NCBI RefSeq assembly: GCF_014201825.1
Contig: NZ_JACHFJ010000013.1
Coordinates: 1-64,000, forward strand
DNA: 64,000 nt
DNA from: Acidocella aromatica
GTDB lineage: Bacteria > Pseudomonadota > Alphaproteobacteria > Acetobacterales > Acetobacteraceae
Direction of reading: 5' to 3'
This document shows positions 8,394 through 16,816 of this stretch, piece after piece. The notes below the pieces were generated by a model, which saw nothing but the letters and a program-made list of their open reading frames with translations, ran no database searches and was not told where the DNA came from. Numbering within the stretch: the stretch's first letter is position 1; each line of letters begins with the position of its first letter. A program made the position numbers and the translations under genes.

Positions 8394-9419
8394 ATGAACC
8401 TCTCCGATTTCGACTATCATCTGCCCGATGAACGCATCGCCGTGGCTCCCGCCCGGCCGCGCGACTCCGCGCGCCTGCTGCATGTGGCGGCTGACGGGCT
8501 GCACGACCTCATCGTGCGCGACCTCCCCTCTTTGCTCCGCCCCGGCGATCTGCTGGTGGTGAACGACACCAAGGTGATCCCGGCGCAGCTCTCGGCCATG
8601 CGCGGGAACGCCAAAATCGGCATCACGCTTGATCGCCGCCTGGATGACGGCTCCTGGCGTGTGCTGCTGCGCAACGCCAAGCGCGTGCGCGCGGGCGATG
8701 TGCTGGTCATCGACCCGGAATTCTCCGCCGAGGTGCTTCAGGTGCTGGAGGGCGGCGCCGCCCTGCTGCGCTTCCAAGCGGATAATTTCTACGCCGCCCT
8801 GGCCCGCTCCGGCGCGCTGGCCCTGCCGCCCTATATTGCCCGGCCCGGGGGCATCACCGAGCAGGATAAGGCGGATTACCAAACCCTTTTCGCCACCAAT
8901 GAAGGCGCCGTCGCCGCCCCCACGGCGGGTCTGCATTTCACGCCCGAGCTGCTGGCGGCGCTGGCCGCGCGCGGGGTGGAGACCACGCGGGTGACGCTGC
9001 ATGTGGGCGCTGGCACCTTTCTGCCCGTGCGGGTGGAGGATGTGACCCAGCACCGCATGCATGCTGAGCGCGGCTTCGTCACGGCGGAAACGGCCGCCAA
9101 GATCAATGCCACGCGCAAGGCAGGCGGGCGGATCATCCCCGTCGGCACCACGGCGCTGCGGCTGATCGAGAGTGCAGCAGACGCGGACGGCGTGGTGCAC
9201 CCGTTCGACAGCGAGACGGACATCTTCATCATCCCCGGCTACCGCTTCAAGGTGGCGGATCTGCTGTTCACCAATTTCCATCTGCCGAAATCCACGCTGC
9301 TGATGCTGGTCTCGGCCTTCGCGGGCATGGAGCGCATCCGCAGCGCCTATGCCCACGCCATCGCGGCGGGATACCGGTTCTACTCCTATGGCGATGCCTG
9401 TTTGCTGGAGCGCGCATGA
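8394..9419 (+). CDS. queA: S-adenosylmethionine:tRNA ribosyltransferase-isomerase
   Basis: A 341-residue QueA, which moves the ribosyl part of SAM onto preQ1 in tRNA to make epoxyqueuosine. Characteristic segments: [12 protein letters not shown] at the N-terminus, [39 protein letters not shown] and the C-terminal [18 protein letters not shown]. Starts at the ATG at 8394; its stop overlaps the tgt start. First of four queuosine genes in a row. Confidence 0.95.
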   Translation: MNLSDFDYHLPDERIAVAPARPRDSARLLHVAADGLHDLIVRDLPSLLRPGDLLVVNDTKVIPAQLSAMRGNAKIGITLDRRLDDGSWRVLLRNAKRVRAGDVLVIDPEFSAEVLQVLEGGAALLRFQADNFYAALARSGALALPPYIARPGGITEQDKADYQTLFATNEGAVAAPTAGLHFTPELLAALAARGVETTRVTLHVGAGTFLPVRVEDVTQHRMHAERGFVTAETAAKINATRKAGGRIIPVGTTALRLIESAADADGVVHPFDSETDIFIIPGYRFKVADLLFTNFHLPKSTLLMLVSAFAGMERIRSAYAHAIAAGYRFYSYGDACLLERA

Positions 9420-10537
9420 GCTTTTCCTACGACCTTCTGGCCACTGACGGTTCCGCCCGCGCGGGGATGCTGCACACCGCCCATGGCGACGTGCCGACCC
9501 CCACCTTCATGGCCGTAGGCACGGCGGGCACGGTCAAGGCCATGACCGCCGACGCCGTGCGCGCCACCGGCGCCAAGATCGTGCTCGGCAACACCTATCA
9601 CCTGATGCTGCGCCCGGGTGCCGAACGCGTGGCCAAGCTTGGCGGCCTGCACAAGATGATGGACTGGCCCGGCCCGATCCTCACCGATTCCGGCGGGTTC
9701 CAGGTGATGTCCCTCGCCAAGCTGCGCAAGATGGACGAAAGCGGCGTCACCTTCCGCTCCCATATCGACGGCACGCCCTATCACCTCACGCCCGAGCGCT
9801 CGACGGAGATCCAGCATCTGCTGGACGCCACCATCACCATGCAGCTCGACGAATGCACCAAATTCCCCGCCACGCATCAGGAGGCGGCGGAGTCGATGCG
9901 CCTTTCCACCCGCTGGGCCAAGCGCTCGCGCGATGCCTTCGTCCGGCGCGAGGGCTACGGCCAGTTCGGCATCGTACAAGGCTCCACCTACCAGGATCTG
10001 CGCCGCGAATCCGCCGATGCGCTGGCCGCACTTGAGTTCGAGGGCTACGCCATTGGCGGCCTCGCCGTGGGCGAAGGCCAGGAGATGATGTTCGAGGTGC
10101 TGGACTACACCACCCCGATGCTCCCCGCCCACAAGCCGCGCTACCTCATGGGCGTCGGCACGCCGGACGATCTGCTCGGCGCCGTGGCGCGCGGGGTGGA
10201 TATGTTCGACTGCGTGATGCCCACCCGCGCCGGGCGCACCGCCCGCGCCTTCACCTCGCGCGGCATCTTCAACCTGCGCAACGCGCGCTTTCAGGACGAT
10301 ACGCGCCCGCTGGACGACAACTGCTCCTGCCTGGCTTGCACGCGGCATACACGGGCCTATCTGCACCATCTCTTCCGCTGCGAGGAGATACTGGGGCCGA
10401 TGCTGCTCACCGCGCATAACCTTACCTATTACCAAAGCCTGATGCAGGGCGCGCGGGATGCGATTCTCGCTGGCAATTACACGGAATATTGCGATACCGT
10501 GCGCGCCGCCTGGGCCGCAGGAGACACCGACACATGA
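9416..10537 (+). CDS. tgt: tRNA-guanine(34) transglycosylase
   Basis: A 373-residue Tgt that exchanges guanine 34 for preQ1 in GUN-anticodon tRNAs (Asp, Asn, His, Tyr). Visible: [17 protein letters not shown] (substrate-binding Asp), [25 protein letters not shown] (nucleophile Asp) and the zinc site [18 protein letters not shown]. Overlaps queA and queF by 4 bp each. One substrate, tRNA-His(GTG), is encoded at 34.0 kb. Confidence 0.95.
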   Translation: MSFSYDLLATDGSARAGMLHTAHGDVPTPTFMAVGTAGTVKAMTADAVRATGAKIVLGNTYHLMLRPGAERVAKLGGLHKMMDWPGPILTDSGGFQVMSLAKLRKMDESGVTFRSHIDGTPYHLTPERSTEIQHLLDATITMQLDECTKFPATHQEAAESMRLSTRWAKRSRDAFVRREGYGQFGIVQGSTYQDLRRESADALAALEFEGYAIGGLAVGEGQEMMFEVLDYTTPMLPAHKPRYLMGVGTPDDLLGAVARGVDMFDCVMPTRAGRTARAFTSRGIFNLRNARFQDDTRPLDDNCSCLACTRHTRAYLHHLFRCEEILGPMLLTAHNLTYYQSLMQGARDAILAGNYTEYCDTVRAAWAAGDTDT

Positions 10538-10998
10538 CCGACGACCGTTACGCCGGGCTGCAACAGCTCGGCACAAAAACCGAAGCCCCGCAAAGCCCGC
10601 AAGAGGCCGTGCTGGAACGCGTGGCCGCTCATACTGGCGGCAAGAATGCCGTGGTGCGCTTCGTCTGCCCGGAATTCACCTCGCTTTGCCCGATGACCGG
10701 CCAGCCGGATTTCGCGCATATCGTCATCGACTACATCCCCGACCAATGGCTGGTGGAGAGCAAGTCGCTAAAGCTGTTCTTCCACTCCTTCCGCAACCAT
10801 GGCGGCTTCCACGAGGCCTGCACGCTGATGATCGCCGACCGGCTGATCGAGCTGCTAGCGCCGAAATGGCTGCGCATCGGCGCGTACTGGTATCCGCGCG
10901 GCGGTATTCCCATCGACGTGTTCTGGCAGACCGGCACCCCACCCGAGGGCGCCTGGATCCCAGACCAGGGCGTGCCGCCTTACCGTGGCCGGGGCTGA
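10534..10998 (+). CDS. queF: NADPH-dependent 7-cyano-7-deazaguanine reductase (preQ0 to preQ1)
   Basis: A 154-residue type I (YkvM-like) QueF. The thioimide-forming cysteine is in [14 protein letters not shown], and the QueF motif [21 protein letters not shown] is complete. The start at 10534 ([13 protein letters not shown]) overlaps tgt by ATGA. It feeds preQ1 to Tgt. The earlier preQ0 genes (queC, queD, queE) are not in the window. Confidence 0.93.
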   Translation: MTDDRYAGLQQLGTKTEAPQSPQEAVLERVAAHTGGKNAVVRFVCPEFTSLCPMTGQPDFAHIVIDYIPDQWLVESKSLKLFFHSFRNHGGFHEACTLMIADRLIELLAPKWLRIGAYWYPRGGIPIDVFWQTGTPPEGAWIPDQGVPPYRGRG

Positions 10999-12031
10999 CC
11001 TAAAAGCCCAGATCACGGCCCGCGCCGAGGCCCTGGGCTTCGACGCTATCGGTTTTACTGCCGCCACCCTGCCCGAGGCGGCGCGCGAGCGGCTGAACGA
11101 GTACCTCACCGCCGGATACCATGGCGGCATGGGCTGGATGGAAGAGCGCGCCGAGCAGCGCGCACATCCGCAAGCTTTGTGGCCCAAGGCGGTAAGCGTC
11201 ATCTCGCTGGGCCTGAGCTACGCTCCGCCCGGCGATGCCCTGGCCAACCTCACCCGGCCAGAAGTGGGCAACATCTCCGTCTACGCCCGCAACCGGGACT
11301 ATCACGACATCATCAAGGGCAGGCTGAAAACACTGGCCCAGTTCATCGCCGCGCGCGGCGAGGGCGTGAAAGTCTTCGTGGACACCGCCCCAGTGCTGGA
11401 GCGTCCCCTCGCCGCCCAAGCTGGCCTGGGCTGGCAGGGCAAGCACACCAATCTCGTCTCACGAACACATGGCTCCTGGCTATTCCTGGGTGAGATTTTT
11501 ACGACTCTGCACCTGGAACCCGATGCCCCGCACCCGGACCATTGCGGCTCCTGCACCGCCTGCCAAAGCGCGTGCCCCACAGGCGCTTTCCCGGCGCCAT
11601 ACCAGCTCGATGCGCGGCGCTGTATCTCCTACCTCACCATCGAGCATGCCGGGCCAATCCCCGAGGAATTCCGCATCGCCATCGGCAATCGCATCTATGG
11701 CTGCGACGACTGCCTGGCCGTCTGCCCCTGGAACAAGTTCGCCCAGGCCGGACGGGAGCAGAAACTGGCGGCGCGCGAGGACCTGACAGCGCCCTTGCTC
11801 GCCGGGCTGGCGGCGCTAGACGACACCGCCTTCCGCGCCAAATTCTCCGGTTCACCGATCAAACGAATCGGCCGCAACCGATTCGCGCGCAATGTCGCCA
11901 TCGCCATCGGCAACAGCCTCACACCGGCCCTGCTTCCCGCCGCCGAAACCTTGGCTACGGATGCCGACCCGGTGGTGGCGGAGGCCGGAGCCTGGGCGGC
12001 GAACAGGATAACCCTTAAACCAGAAAGATAA
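10985..12031 (+). CDS. queG: Epoxyqueuosine reductase
   Basis: A 348-residue cobalamin- and iron-sulfur-dependent QueG, last step of queuosine synthesis. Shows [20 protein letters not shown], and the two 4Fe-4S motifs [15 protein letters not shown] and [14 protein letters not shown]. It begins with GTG at 10985, 14 bp inside queF, giving the expected N-terminus ([20 protein letters not shown]). With queA, tgt and queF it completes the tRNA-level half of the pathway. An AT-rich gap follows. Confidence 0.93.
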   Translation: MAGADLKAQITARAEALGFDAIGFTAATLPEAARERLNEYLTAGYHGGMGWMEERAEQRAHPQALWPKAVSVISLGLSYAPPGDALANLTRPEVGNISVYARNRDYHDIIKGRLKTLAQFIAARGEGVKVFVDTAPVLERPLAAQAGLGWQGKHTNLVSRTHGSWLFLGEIFTTLHLEPDAPHPDHCGSCTACQSACPTGAFPAPYQLDARRCISYLTIEHAGPIPEEFRIAIGNRIYGCDDCLAVCPWNKFAQAGREQKLAAREDLTAPLLAGLAALDDTAFRAKFSGSPIKRIGRNRFARNVAIAIGNSLTPALLPAAETLATDADPVVAEAGAWAANRITLKPER

Positions 12032-12264
12032 ATTTCCGTTAGCAACGTTTTATACAAAAAACCAAAATTAGTAGCTCTACAACTAACACATAAATCGATA
12101 TCGTTATTTTAATTTTATCGAGTCAAAAAGCCACATCTTTAAAATTTGACAAAGAAAATAATTAACCACAAAAAGTCAAAAATAGTTCGCAGACGATACA
12201 CTTGACTCATCCAAAACAAATTAGCTTTAATTCATGTATTGTCGAACCAAGGATATTCATCTCG
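12032..12264. other. AT-rich intergenic stretch
   Basis: About 230 bp of visibly AT-rich DNA (runs such as AAAATTTGACAAAGAAAATAATTAACC), in sharp contrast to its surroundings. No ORF, tRNA or clear terminator. It precedes the glycine-zipper lipoprotein gene and probably holds its promoter: TTGACAAAGAAAA near 12147 has a consensus -35 hexamer but no good -10 at the right distance that I can settle on. Confidence 0.6.
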
Positions 12265-12777
12265 ATGAAGAAGCAAACAAAAGTTGCCGTGATTTCAGCC
12301 TGCTTCATTCTCACTGCCTGCCAGCAGCCCGGCGCTAATCTGGGGGCAAATGTTTACCAAGCGGATCAACTAAACCAATCCCAGGACGCTAAGGTTATTA
12401 ATATTCTCTCTCTGTCACCAGCCAAAGTTGAAGTCAGCAACGCGCAGAATCAACGAGCCGCTGAAGTTGCTGGCGGCGTTCTTGGCGCAGTCGCAGGCGG
12501 CCTGATCGCCGGCAATGTCGGTGGCGGCAGTGTTGGCACCGGCCTTGGCGGCGCGGCTTTGGGTGGCGTCGGCGGTGCAGCCGCAGGTTCCCTCGTTTCC
12601 TCCAGCACGCTGGTTGACGGGGTAACAATTGGCTACACTGAAGACGGAGGCCTTCATACCTCAACGCAAGTTGGCGAGATGTGCCAGTTCAAGACGGGCC
12701 AGGCACTCGTGGTGAGTACGCAACAAAACGAAACGCGCGTGCAACCCAACGCCGAGTGCCCGCCCAAAAACAGCTAA
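12265..12777 (+). CDS. Glycine-zipper lipoprotein (SlyB/17-kDa antigen-like)
   Basis: A 170-residue exported lipoprotein: signal MKKQTKVAVISACFILTAC with lipobox LTAC (cysteine 19), then a variable part and a glycine-zipper segment (AAEVAGGVLGAVAGGLIAGN, then further GxxxG repeats to LVSSSTL), followed by a small beta-like C-terminal domain with two cysteines. Such proteins sit at the outer membrane (SlyB, Rickettsia 17-kDa antigen). I chose the ATG at 12265 because AAGGA at 12249-12253 precedes it and it begins the signal peptide; the frame is open upstream to 12202. Lower GC than its neighbours. Exact role unknown. Confidence 0.7.
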   Translation: MKKQTKVAVISACFILTACQQPGANLGANVYQADQLNQSQDAKVINILSLSPAKVEVSNAQNQRAAEVAGGVLGAVAGGLIAGNVGGGSVGTGLGGAALGGVGGAAAGSLVSSSTLVDGVTIGYTEDGGLHTSTQVGEMCQFKTGQALVVSTQQNETRVQPNAECPPKNS

Positions 12778-12807
12778 CCTGAACATTTTGATATTTCCTG
12801 GCATAGT

Positions 12808-13374
12808 ATGAAATATTTCGTTCCACTTCTGACCCTCGCTGCATTCGCCGCGCCTGCTTTCGCGCAGGACAGTCAGGATCAAGCTGGTGTGGGCCTTGCC
12901 GCGATGGCGCAAGCCCAGACGCAGAACCAAGCCGCGGCTGAAGCTGAGCAAGAAGCCGAGGCACGCGCCGAAGCCGCTGCCGAGCACAGGCGGGAAGCCG
13001 CAGCAGCAGTTGCCGAGCGTCAGCGCGAGGCCGCAGCCGCTGCTGCCCAGGCTGCGGCGGAGGCGGACAAAAAACGTGATCAGGGCTTCCAGGACCAGGA
13101 GCGGGAACTGCTTATCGAACAGCAGAAGATCGAGCTGCAAAAAGAGCAGACCGACGCCAACCGCGAAAACGACATCGTCAACGCACAGCTGAAACAGCAG
13201 AACGCGCAGGCCGATGTCACCCAGTCTGAGGCCGATACAAACCGCGTTACCGCCCAGGCCAACGCCACGGCCACGGTGGACCAGGCTCAGGGCGCGCAAG
13301 CGCTGATGACCGACACCGGCAAGGCAGCCCTGAAAAAGTCCAGCGGGTTCCTGGGTACCGGCCTCGGAAATTAA
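12808..13374 (+). CDS. Exported Ala/Glu/Gln-rich coiled-coil protein, unknown function
   Basis: A 188-residue protein with a signal peptide (MKYFVPLLTLAAFAAPAFAQ, likely cleaved after AFA). The rest is almost entirely charged, alanine- and glutamine-rich helix: repeated EAEARAEAAAEHRREAAAAV-type stretches, then QQKIELQKEQTD and further heptad-like repeats, ending in a glycine-rich tail. I do not recognise a family. It lies 30 bp after the glycine-zipper lipoprotein on the same strand and is probably cotranscribed; a periplasmic or surface filament or spacer role is possible but unproven. There is no strong ribosome-binding site before the ATG. Confidence 0.6.
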   Translation: MKYFVPLLTLAAFAAPAFAQDSQDQAGVGLAAMAQAQTQNQAAAEAEQEAEARAEAAAEHRREAAAAVAERQREAAAAAAQAAAEADKKRDQGFQDQERELLIEQQKIELQKEQTDANRENDIVNAQLKQQNAQADVTQSEADTNRVTAQANATATVDQAQGAQALMTDTGKAALKKSSGFLGTGLGN

Positions 13375-13389
13375 CCCACGCAACGAACA

Positions 13390-13408
13390 GGCTGCCCTAG
13401 CGGCAGCC
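13390..13408 (+). other. Hairpin after the coiled-coil gene
   Basis: GGCTGCC (13390-13396), loop CTAGC, GGCAGCC (13402-13408). A perfect 7-bp stem but without a T tract; it may be an RNA 3'-end or part of the accD leader. Confidence 0.3.
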
Positions 13409-13487
13409 CGGCCTTGGGATAGCAAAACTAGCCAATCCTGCGCCATTACCTTCCCTTTTGCGCGCAAAACAGCTAATCCATTGCCCC

Positions 13488-14351
13488 ATGAGCTGGCTTA
13501 CCGAATTCGTCCGCCCCAAAATCCGCACTTTGCTTGGCCGCAAGGAGGTGCCAGATAATCTCTGGCACCAATGCCCGTCCTGCCAGCAGATGATCTTCCA
13601 CCGCGAATTGGAGGCGGCGAAAAAAGTCTGCCCGCATTGCGGCCACCATATGCGCGCCACCGCGCAGGAGCGTCTGGCCTGGACCTTCGATGACGGCCAG
13701 TTCACCCGCATCGACCTGCCCAAAGCCGTGCCGGACCCGCTGAAATTCCGCGACCAGAAGCGCTATACCGACCGCCTCAAGGAAGCCCGCGACAAGACCA
13801 AGCAGGATGACGCCATCCTGGTGGCGCATGGCACCGTTGGTGGCAACAAGGCCGTGGTCGCCGCCATGTCGTTCGAGTTCATGGGCGGCTCGATGGGCTC
13901 CGCCGTGGGCGAGGGCCTCGTCGCCGCCGCGCGCCTCGCTGTGCTCCAGCACGCGCCGATGATCGTCTACACCGCCTCGGGCGGCGCGCGCATGCAGGAG
14001 GGTGCCATCAGCCTGATGCAGATGCCCCGCTCCACCATCGCCTCGATGATGGTGAAGGAAGCCGGGCTCCCCTACATCGTGGTGCTCACCGACCCGACCA
14101 CCGGCGGCGTCACCGCCTCCTTCGCCATGCTGGGTGATATCCAGATCGCCGAGCCGAACACGCTGATCGGCTTCGCCGGGGCGCGCGTGATCGAGCAGAC
14201 CGTGCGCGAGAAGCTGCCCCCTGGCTTCCAGCGCGCCGAATACCTGCATGAGCATGGCATCATCGACATGGTGGTGAAGCGCGGTGACCTCACCGCCACG
14301 CTGGCCCGGCTGATCGAGTTCACCACCGCCAATCAGCGCCCCGCGGCGTGA
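13488..14351 (+). CDS. accD: Acetyl-CoA carboxylase carboxyltransferase subunit beta
   Basis: A 287-residue AccD, which with AccA transfers the carboxyl group from biotin to acetyl-CoA in the first step of fatty acid synthesis. The N-terminal zinc ribbon has C29/C32 and C48/C51 (CPSC and CPHC). The crotonase-fold core shows MSFEFMGGSMGSAVGEG, TASGGARMQEG and TDPTTGGVTASFA. Starts at the ATG at 13488 (MSWLTEFVRPKIRTLLGRKE). Its stop overlaps the GTG of folC, a frequent pairing. Confidence 0.95.
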   Translation: MSWLTEFVRPKIRTLLGRKEVPDNLWHQCPSCQQMIFHRELEAAKKVCPHCGHHMRATAQERLAWTFDDGQFTRIDLPKAVPDPLKFRDQKRYTDRLKEARDKTKQDDAILVAHGTVGGNKAVVAAMSFEFMGGSMGSAVGEGLVAAARLAVLQHAPMIVYTASGGARMQEGAISLMQMPRSTIASMMVKEAGLPYIVVLTDPTTGGVTASFAMLGDIQIAEPNTLIGFAGARVIEQTVREKLPPGFQRAEYLHEHGIIDMVVKRGDLTATLARLIEFTTANQRPAA

Positions 14352-15631
14352 CCAACGAGCTAGCGCGCGAGCCGGGCGCATCGGCCTCCCGTGTGCGCGT
14401 CAGCGCCGCACTGGAGCGCCTGCACAGCCTCTATCCCAAGCTGATCGACCTCAAGCTCGAACGGCTTGAGCGGCTGCTGGGTGATCTCGGCCATCCAGAG
14501 CGCCAGCTTCCCCTGGTCCTCCATGTGGCGGGCACCAACGGCAAGGGCTCGGTCTGCGCCCTTGCCCGCGCCGTGGCCGAGGCCGCGGGCCTACGCGTGC
14601 ATGTGTTCACCTCGCCGCATCTGGTGCGCTTCAACGAGCGTATCCGCCTCGCAGGCAAGCTGGTGACGGATGAACAACTGGCCGAGGCGCTGGACGCCAT
14701 CGAGGCCGTGAACGGCCCGCAGCAGATCACTGTGTTCGAGGCCATCACCGCCGCCGCCTTCTGGCTCTTCGCGCGCACGCCGGCTGATCTCTGCATCGTC
14801 GAGGTCGGGCTGGGCGGCAGGCTGGACGCCACCAACGTCCTCCCCCCCGCCGCCTGCGCCATCACCTCCATCTCGCTCGACCACCAGGATTTCCTGGGCG
14901 GCACGCTGGAGGCCATCGCCGCCGAAAAGGCCGGGATCATCAAGCCCGGCATCCCGGTTGTTACCGGCTTCCACCCGCCCGAGGTGCTGGCGCGCATCGC
15001 CGCCATCGCCGCCGAAAAAGGCGCGCCGCTGCTGCGCTGGGGTCATGAATGGAACACCGAACCCACCGCCACCGGCATGGTGTTCGACGGCATCGCCCTG
15101 CCCTCGCCCGCTTTGGCTGGCGCGCATCAGGTGGAAAACGCCGGCATCGCGCTGGCTGCCCTGCGCGCGGCTGGTTTCACCATCTCGCCGGAGGCCATGG
15201 CCAAGGGGCTGCAGGCCGCCGAATGGCCCGCCCGGATGCAGCGCCTGCGCGGCGCGCTGGCCAAGGCCCTGCCCGAAGGCTCCGAGCTATGGCTGGACGG
15301 CGCGCACAACCCCGGCGGGGCGGAAGTTCTGGCCGCCCAGCTCGCCTCCTGGAATGGCCCAACGACGCTGATCCTGGGCATGAAGCAGTCCAAGGACGTC
15401 TCCGAGGTTCTGCGCATCCTCACCCCCCGCGCCGCCGCCGTGTACGCCGTGGCCGAACCGGAGCAGCATCTGGCCTTGCCTGTGGACGCCATCATCGAGG
15501 CCTCGGGCGGCATCGCCAAACCAGGGCCGGATATTCGTGGCGCGCTGGCGCAGATCACCGCCCCCACCCGCGCGCTGATCTGCGGCAGCCTGTATCTGGC
15601 TGGTGAGGTTCTGAAGCTCGACGAGGCGTAA
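14348..15631 (+). CDS. folC: Bifunctional folylpolyglutamate / dihydrofolate synthase
   Basis: A 427-residue Mur-ligase-family protein adding L-glutamate to dihydropteroate and folates. The ATP P-loop is HVAGTNGKGSV (residues 59-69); then VFTSPHLVRFNERIRL, VEVGLGGRLDATNV and LDGAHNPGG. It begins with GTG at 14348, overlapping the accD stop, giving the couplet accD-folC. Confidence 0.93.
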   Translation: MTNELAREPGASASRVRVSAALERLHSLYPKLIDLKLERLERLLGDLGHPERQLPLVLHVAGTNGKGSVCALARAVAEAAGLRVHVFTSPHLVRFNERIRLAGKLVTDEQLAEALDAIEAVNGPQQITVFEAITAAAFWLFARTPADLCIVEVGLGGRLDATNVLPPAACAITSISLDHQDFLGGTLEAIAAEKAGIIKPGIPVVTGFHPPEVLARIAAIAAEKGAPLLRWGHEWNTEPTATGMVFDGIALPSPALAGAHQVENAGIALAALRAAGFTISPEAMAKGLQAAEWPARMQRLRGALAKALPEGSELWLDGAHNPGGAEVLAAQLASWNGPTTLILGMKQSKDVSEVLRILTPRAAAVYAVAEPEQHLALPVDAIIEASGGIAKPGPDIRGALAQITAPTRALICGSLYLAGEVLKLDEA

Positions 15632-15684
15632 ATATCGCCAAATTGTCGCGGACAAGCGGGGCGCGGTTTTGCTATCCCTCCCGC

Positions 15685-16617
15685 ATGATGCTCACACGCC
15701 GCGAATTCGTCTCTTCCGCCGCCATCCTGGGTGCCGGAGCAGCGCTCTGCCCGTCCGCCAGCGCCGCCGAGACTGGCCTGCCCTTCATCCTGGTTGGCGA
15801 TTGGGGCCGCGAGGGCAAGGACGGCCAAACCGCCGTGGCCCAGCAGATGAGCCGCACCGCCACCGCCATCGGTAGCCGCTATACCGTCTCGGTCGGCGAT
15901 AATTTCTATGAGAACGGCGTCGCCTCTGTGGACGATCCGCAATGGCAAAGCTCCTTCGAGCAGATCTACACCGCCGAGTCGCTGCAAACACCGTGGAAGG
16001 TGGTCCTCGGCAACCACGATTACCGTGGCAATGTGCAAGCCCAGCTCGACTATTCCGCCCGCAGCCATCGCTGGCAGCTCCCCGCGCGTTATTACGCCGA
16101 AACTCTCGCTTTGCCCGACGGCGCCAAGGCAGCCTTCTACTACCTCGACACCTCGCCCTTCATCAAAAAATACTACGGCTCCAAGGTACGGGTGGAAGGC
16201 CAGGACACCCAGGCCCAACTCGACTGGCTGGACGCCAAGCTCACCGCCTCCACCGCCGAGTGGAATATCGTTATCGGCCACCACCCGGTCTTCACCGCAC
16301 TCGAAAACGCCGATGGCGAGGAGCACGACCAGCCAGACCTCGTCGCCCGGCTCAATCCGATCCTGCTCAAGCACAACGTGCCGGTCTATATCTGCGGGCA
16401 CGACCACACGCTGCAAGCCGTGAAGCAGGATGGCATCACCTATGTCATCACCGGCGCGGGCTCGCAAACCTACACGCCCAAACCCGCCATACGCGGCGGC
16501 TTCGCCTCCGGGGCGCACGGCTTCATGGCCGCCAAGCTCTCCGGCTCACGCTTCGACTACAGCCTCATCGACTCCACCGGCACCGCCCTGTTCTCGCAAT
16601 CCATCCTACGGGCCTAA
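15685..16617 (+). CDS. Tat-exported metallophosphoesterase (tartrate-resistant acid phosphatase-like)
   Basis: A 310-residue binuclear-metal phosphoesterase. Motifs in order: LVGDWGREG, VGDNFYENG, VLGNHDYRGN, IGHHPVF and CGHDHTLQ, which is the purple acid phosphatase (ACP5-like) set. The N-terminus MMLTRREFVSSAAILGAGAA is a twin-arginine signal ending at SASAAE, so it should act in the periplasm, probably as a phosphomonoesterase scavenging phosphate. I start at the ATG at 15685 (a second ATG follows directly) to give a proper signal peptide. It follows folC by about 50 bp and faces the phosphomannomutase gene across a palindrome cluster. Confidence 0.85.
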   Translation: MMLTRREFVSSAAILGAGAALCPSASAAETGLPFILVGDWGREGKDGQTAVAQQMSRTATAIGSRYTVSVGDNFYENGVASVDDPQWQSSFEQIYTAESLQTPWKVVLGNHDYRGNVQAQLDYSARSHRWQLPARYYAETLALPDGAKAAFYYLDTSPFIKKYYGSKVRVEGQDTQAQLDWLDAKLTASTAEWNIVIGHHPVFTALENADGEEHDQPDLVARLNPILLKHNVPVYICGHDHTLQAVKQDGITYVITGAGSQTYTPKPAIRGGFASGAHGFMAAKLSGSRFDYSLIDSTGTALFSQSILRA

Positions 16618-16641
16618 GGGGCTAGGGACGTAGGACCTCAC

Positions 16642-16686
16642 CTCGGGGGACGCCGTCCCCCCTGCCAGGAACCGAGTTCCTGGACC
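16642..16686 (+). repeat. REP-like element, copy 1 (two adjacent palindromes)
   Basis: Two perfect hairpins side by side: GGGGGAC-GCC-GTCCCCC (16645-16661) and CCAGGAAC-CGA-GTTCCTGG (16665-16683). The unit CTCGGGGG...CCAGG...CCTGGACC resembles the reverse complement of the element at 16744-16796. Confidence 0.65.
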
Positions 16687-16694
16687 TCAATATT

Positions 16695-16739
16695 CGGCAA
16701 ATAAAAAGGGCTCCCTTGTGGAGCCCTTTTTATTTGCCG
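16695..16739. terminator. Bidirectional intrinsic terminator with perfect 20-bp stem
   Basis: CGGCAAATAAAAAGGGCTCC (16695-16714), loop CTTGT, and its exact complement at 16720-16739. The A-rich/T-rich flanks of the GC core give a T tract on both strands, so it can stop both the phosphatase transcript (+) and the phosphomannomutase transcript (-). Confidence 0.9.
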
Positions 16740-16743
16740 GGTG

Positions 16744-16796
16744 GGTTCCAAGGGCCTCTCGGCCCTTGGCGGGGGTTCGGGGGCAGCGCCCCCGAG
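16744..16796 (-). repeat. REP-like element, copy 2 (inverted relative to copy 1)
   Basis: Two perfect hairpins: CCAAGGGCC-TCTC-GGCCCTTGG (16748-16769) and TCGGGGGC-AGC-GCCCCCGA (16777-16795). Read on the minus strand, it aligns with copy 1 (CTCGGGGG..., then CCAAGG with a CCGAG loop, then CCTTGGAACC). Together with copy 1 it forms a BIME-like inverted pair around the terminator. Confidence 0.65.
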
Positions 16797-16816
16797 GCAA
16801 CGTCTACGCCCGCCCC

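Noticed and set aside
8300-8394. preQ1 riboswitch before queA
   Set aside because: The gap is only about 50 bp and shows a simple GC hairpin, not the H-type pseudoknot with an A-rich tail expected of preQ1-I.
8347-8397. 16-codon leader peptide overlapping the queA ATG
   Set aside because: Codons are unremarkable and there is no ribosome-binding site; overlap alone is weak evidence.
16640-16797. CRISPR array
   Set aside because: The repeats are palindromic hairpins in two inverted copies without regular spacers; no cas genes.
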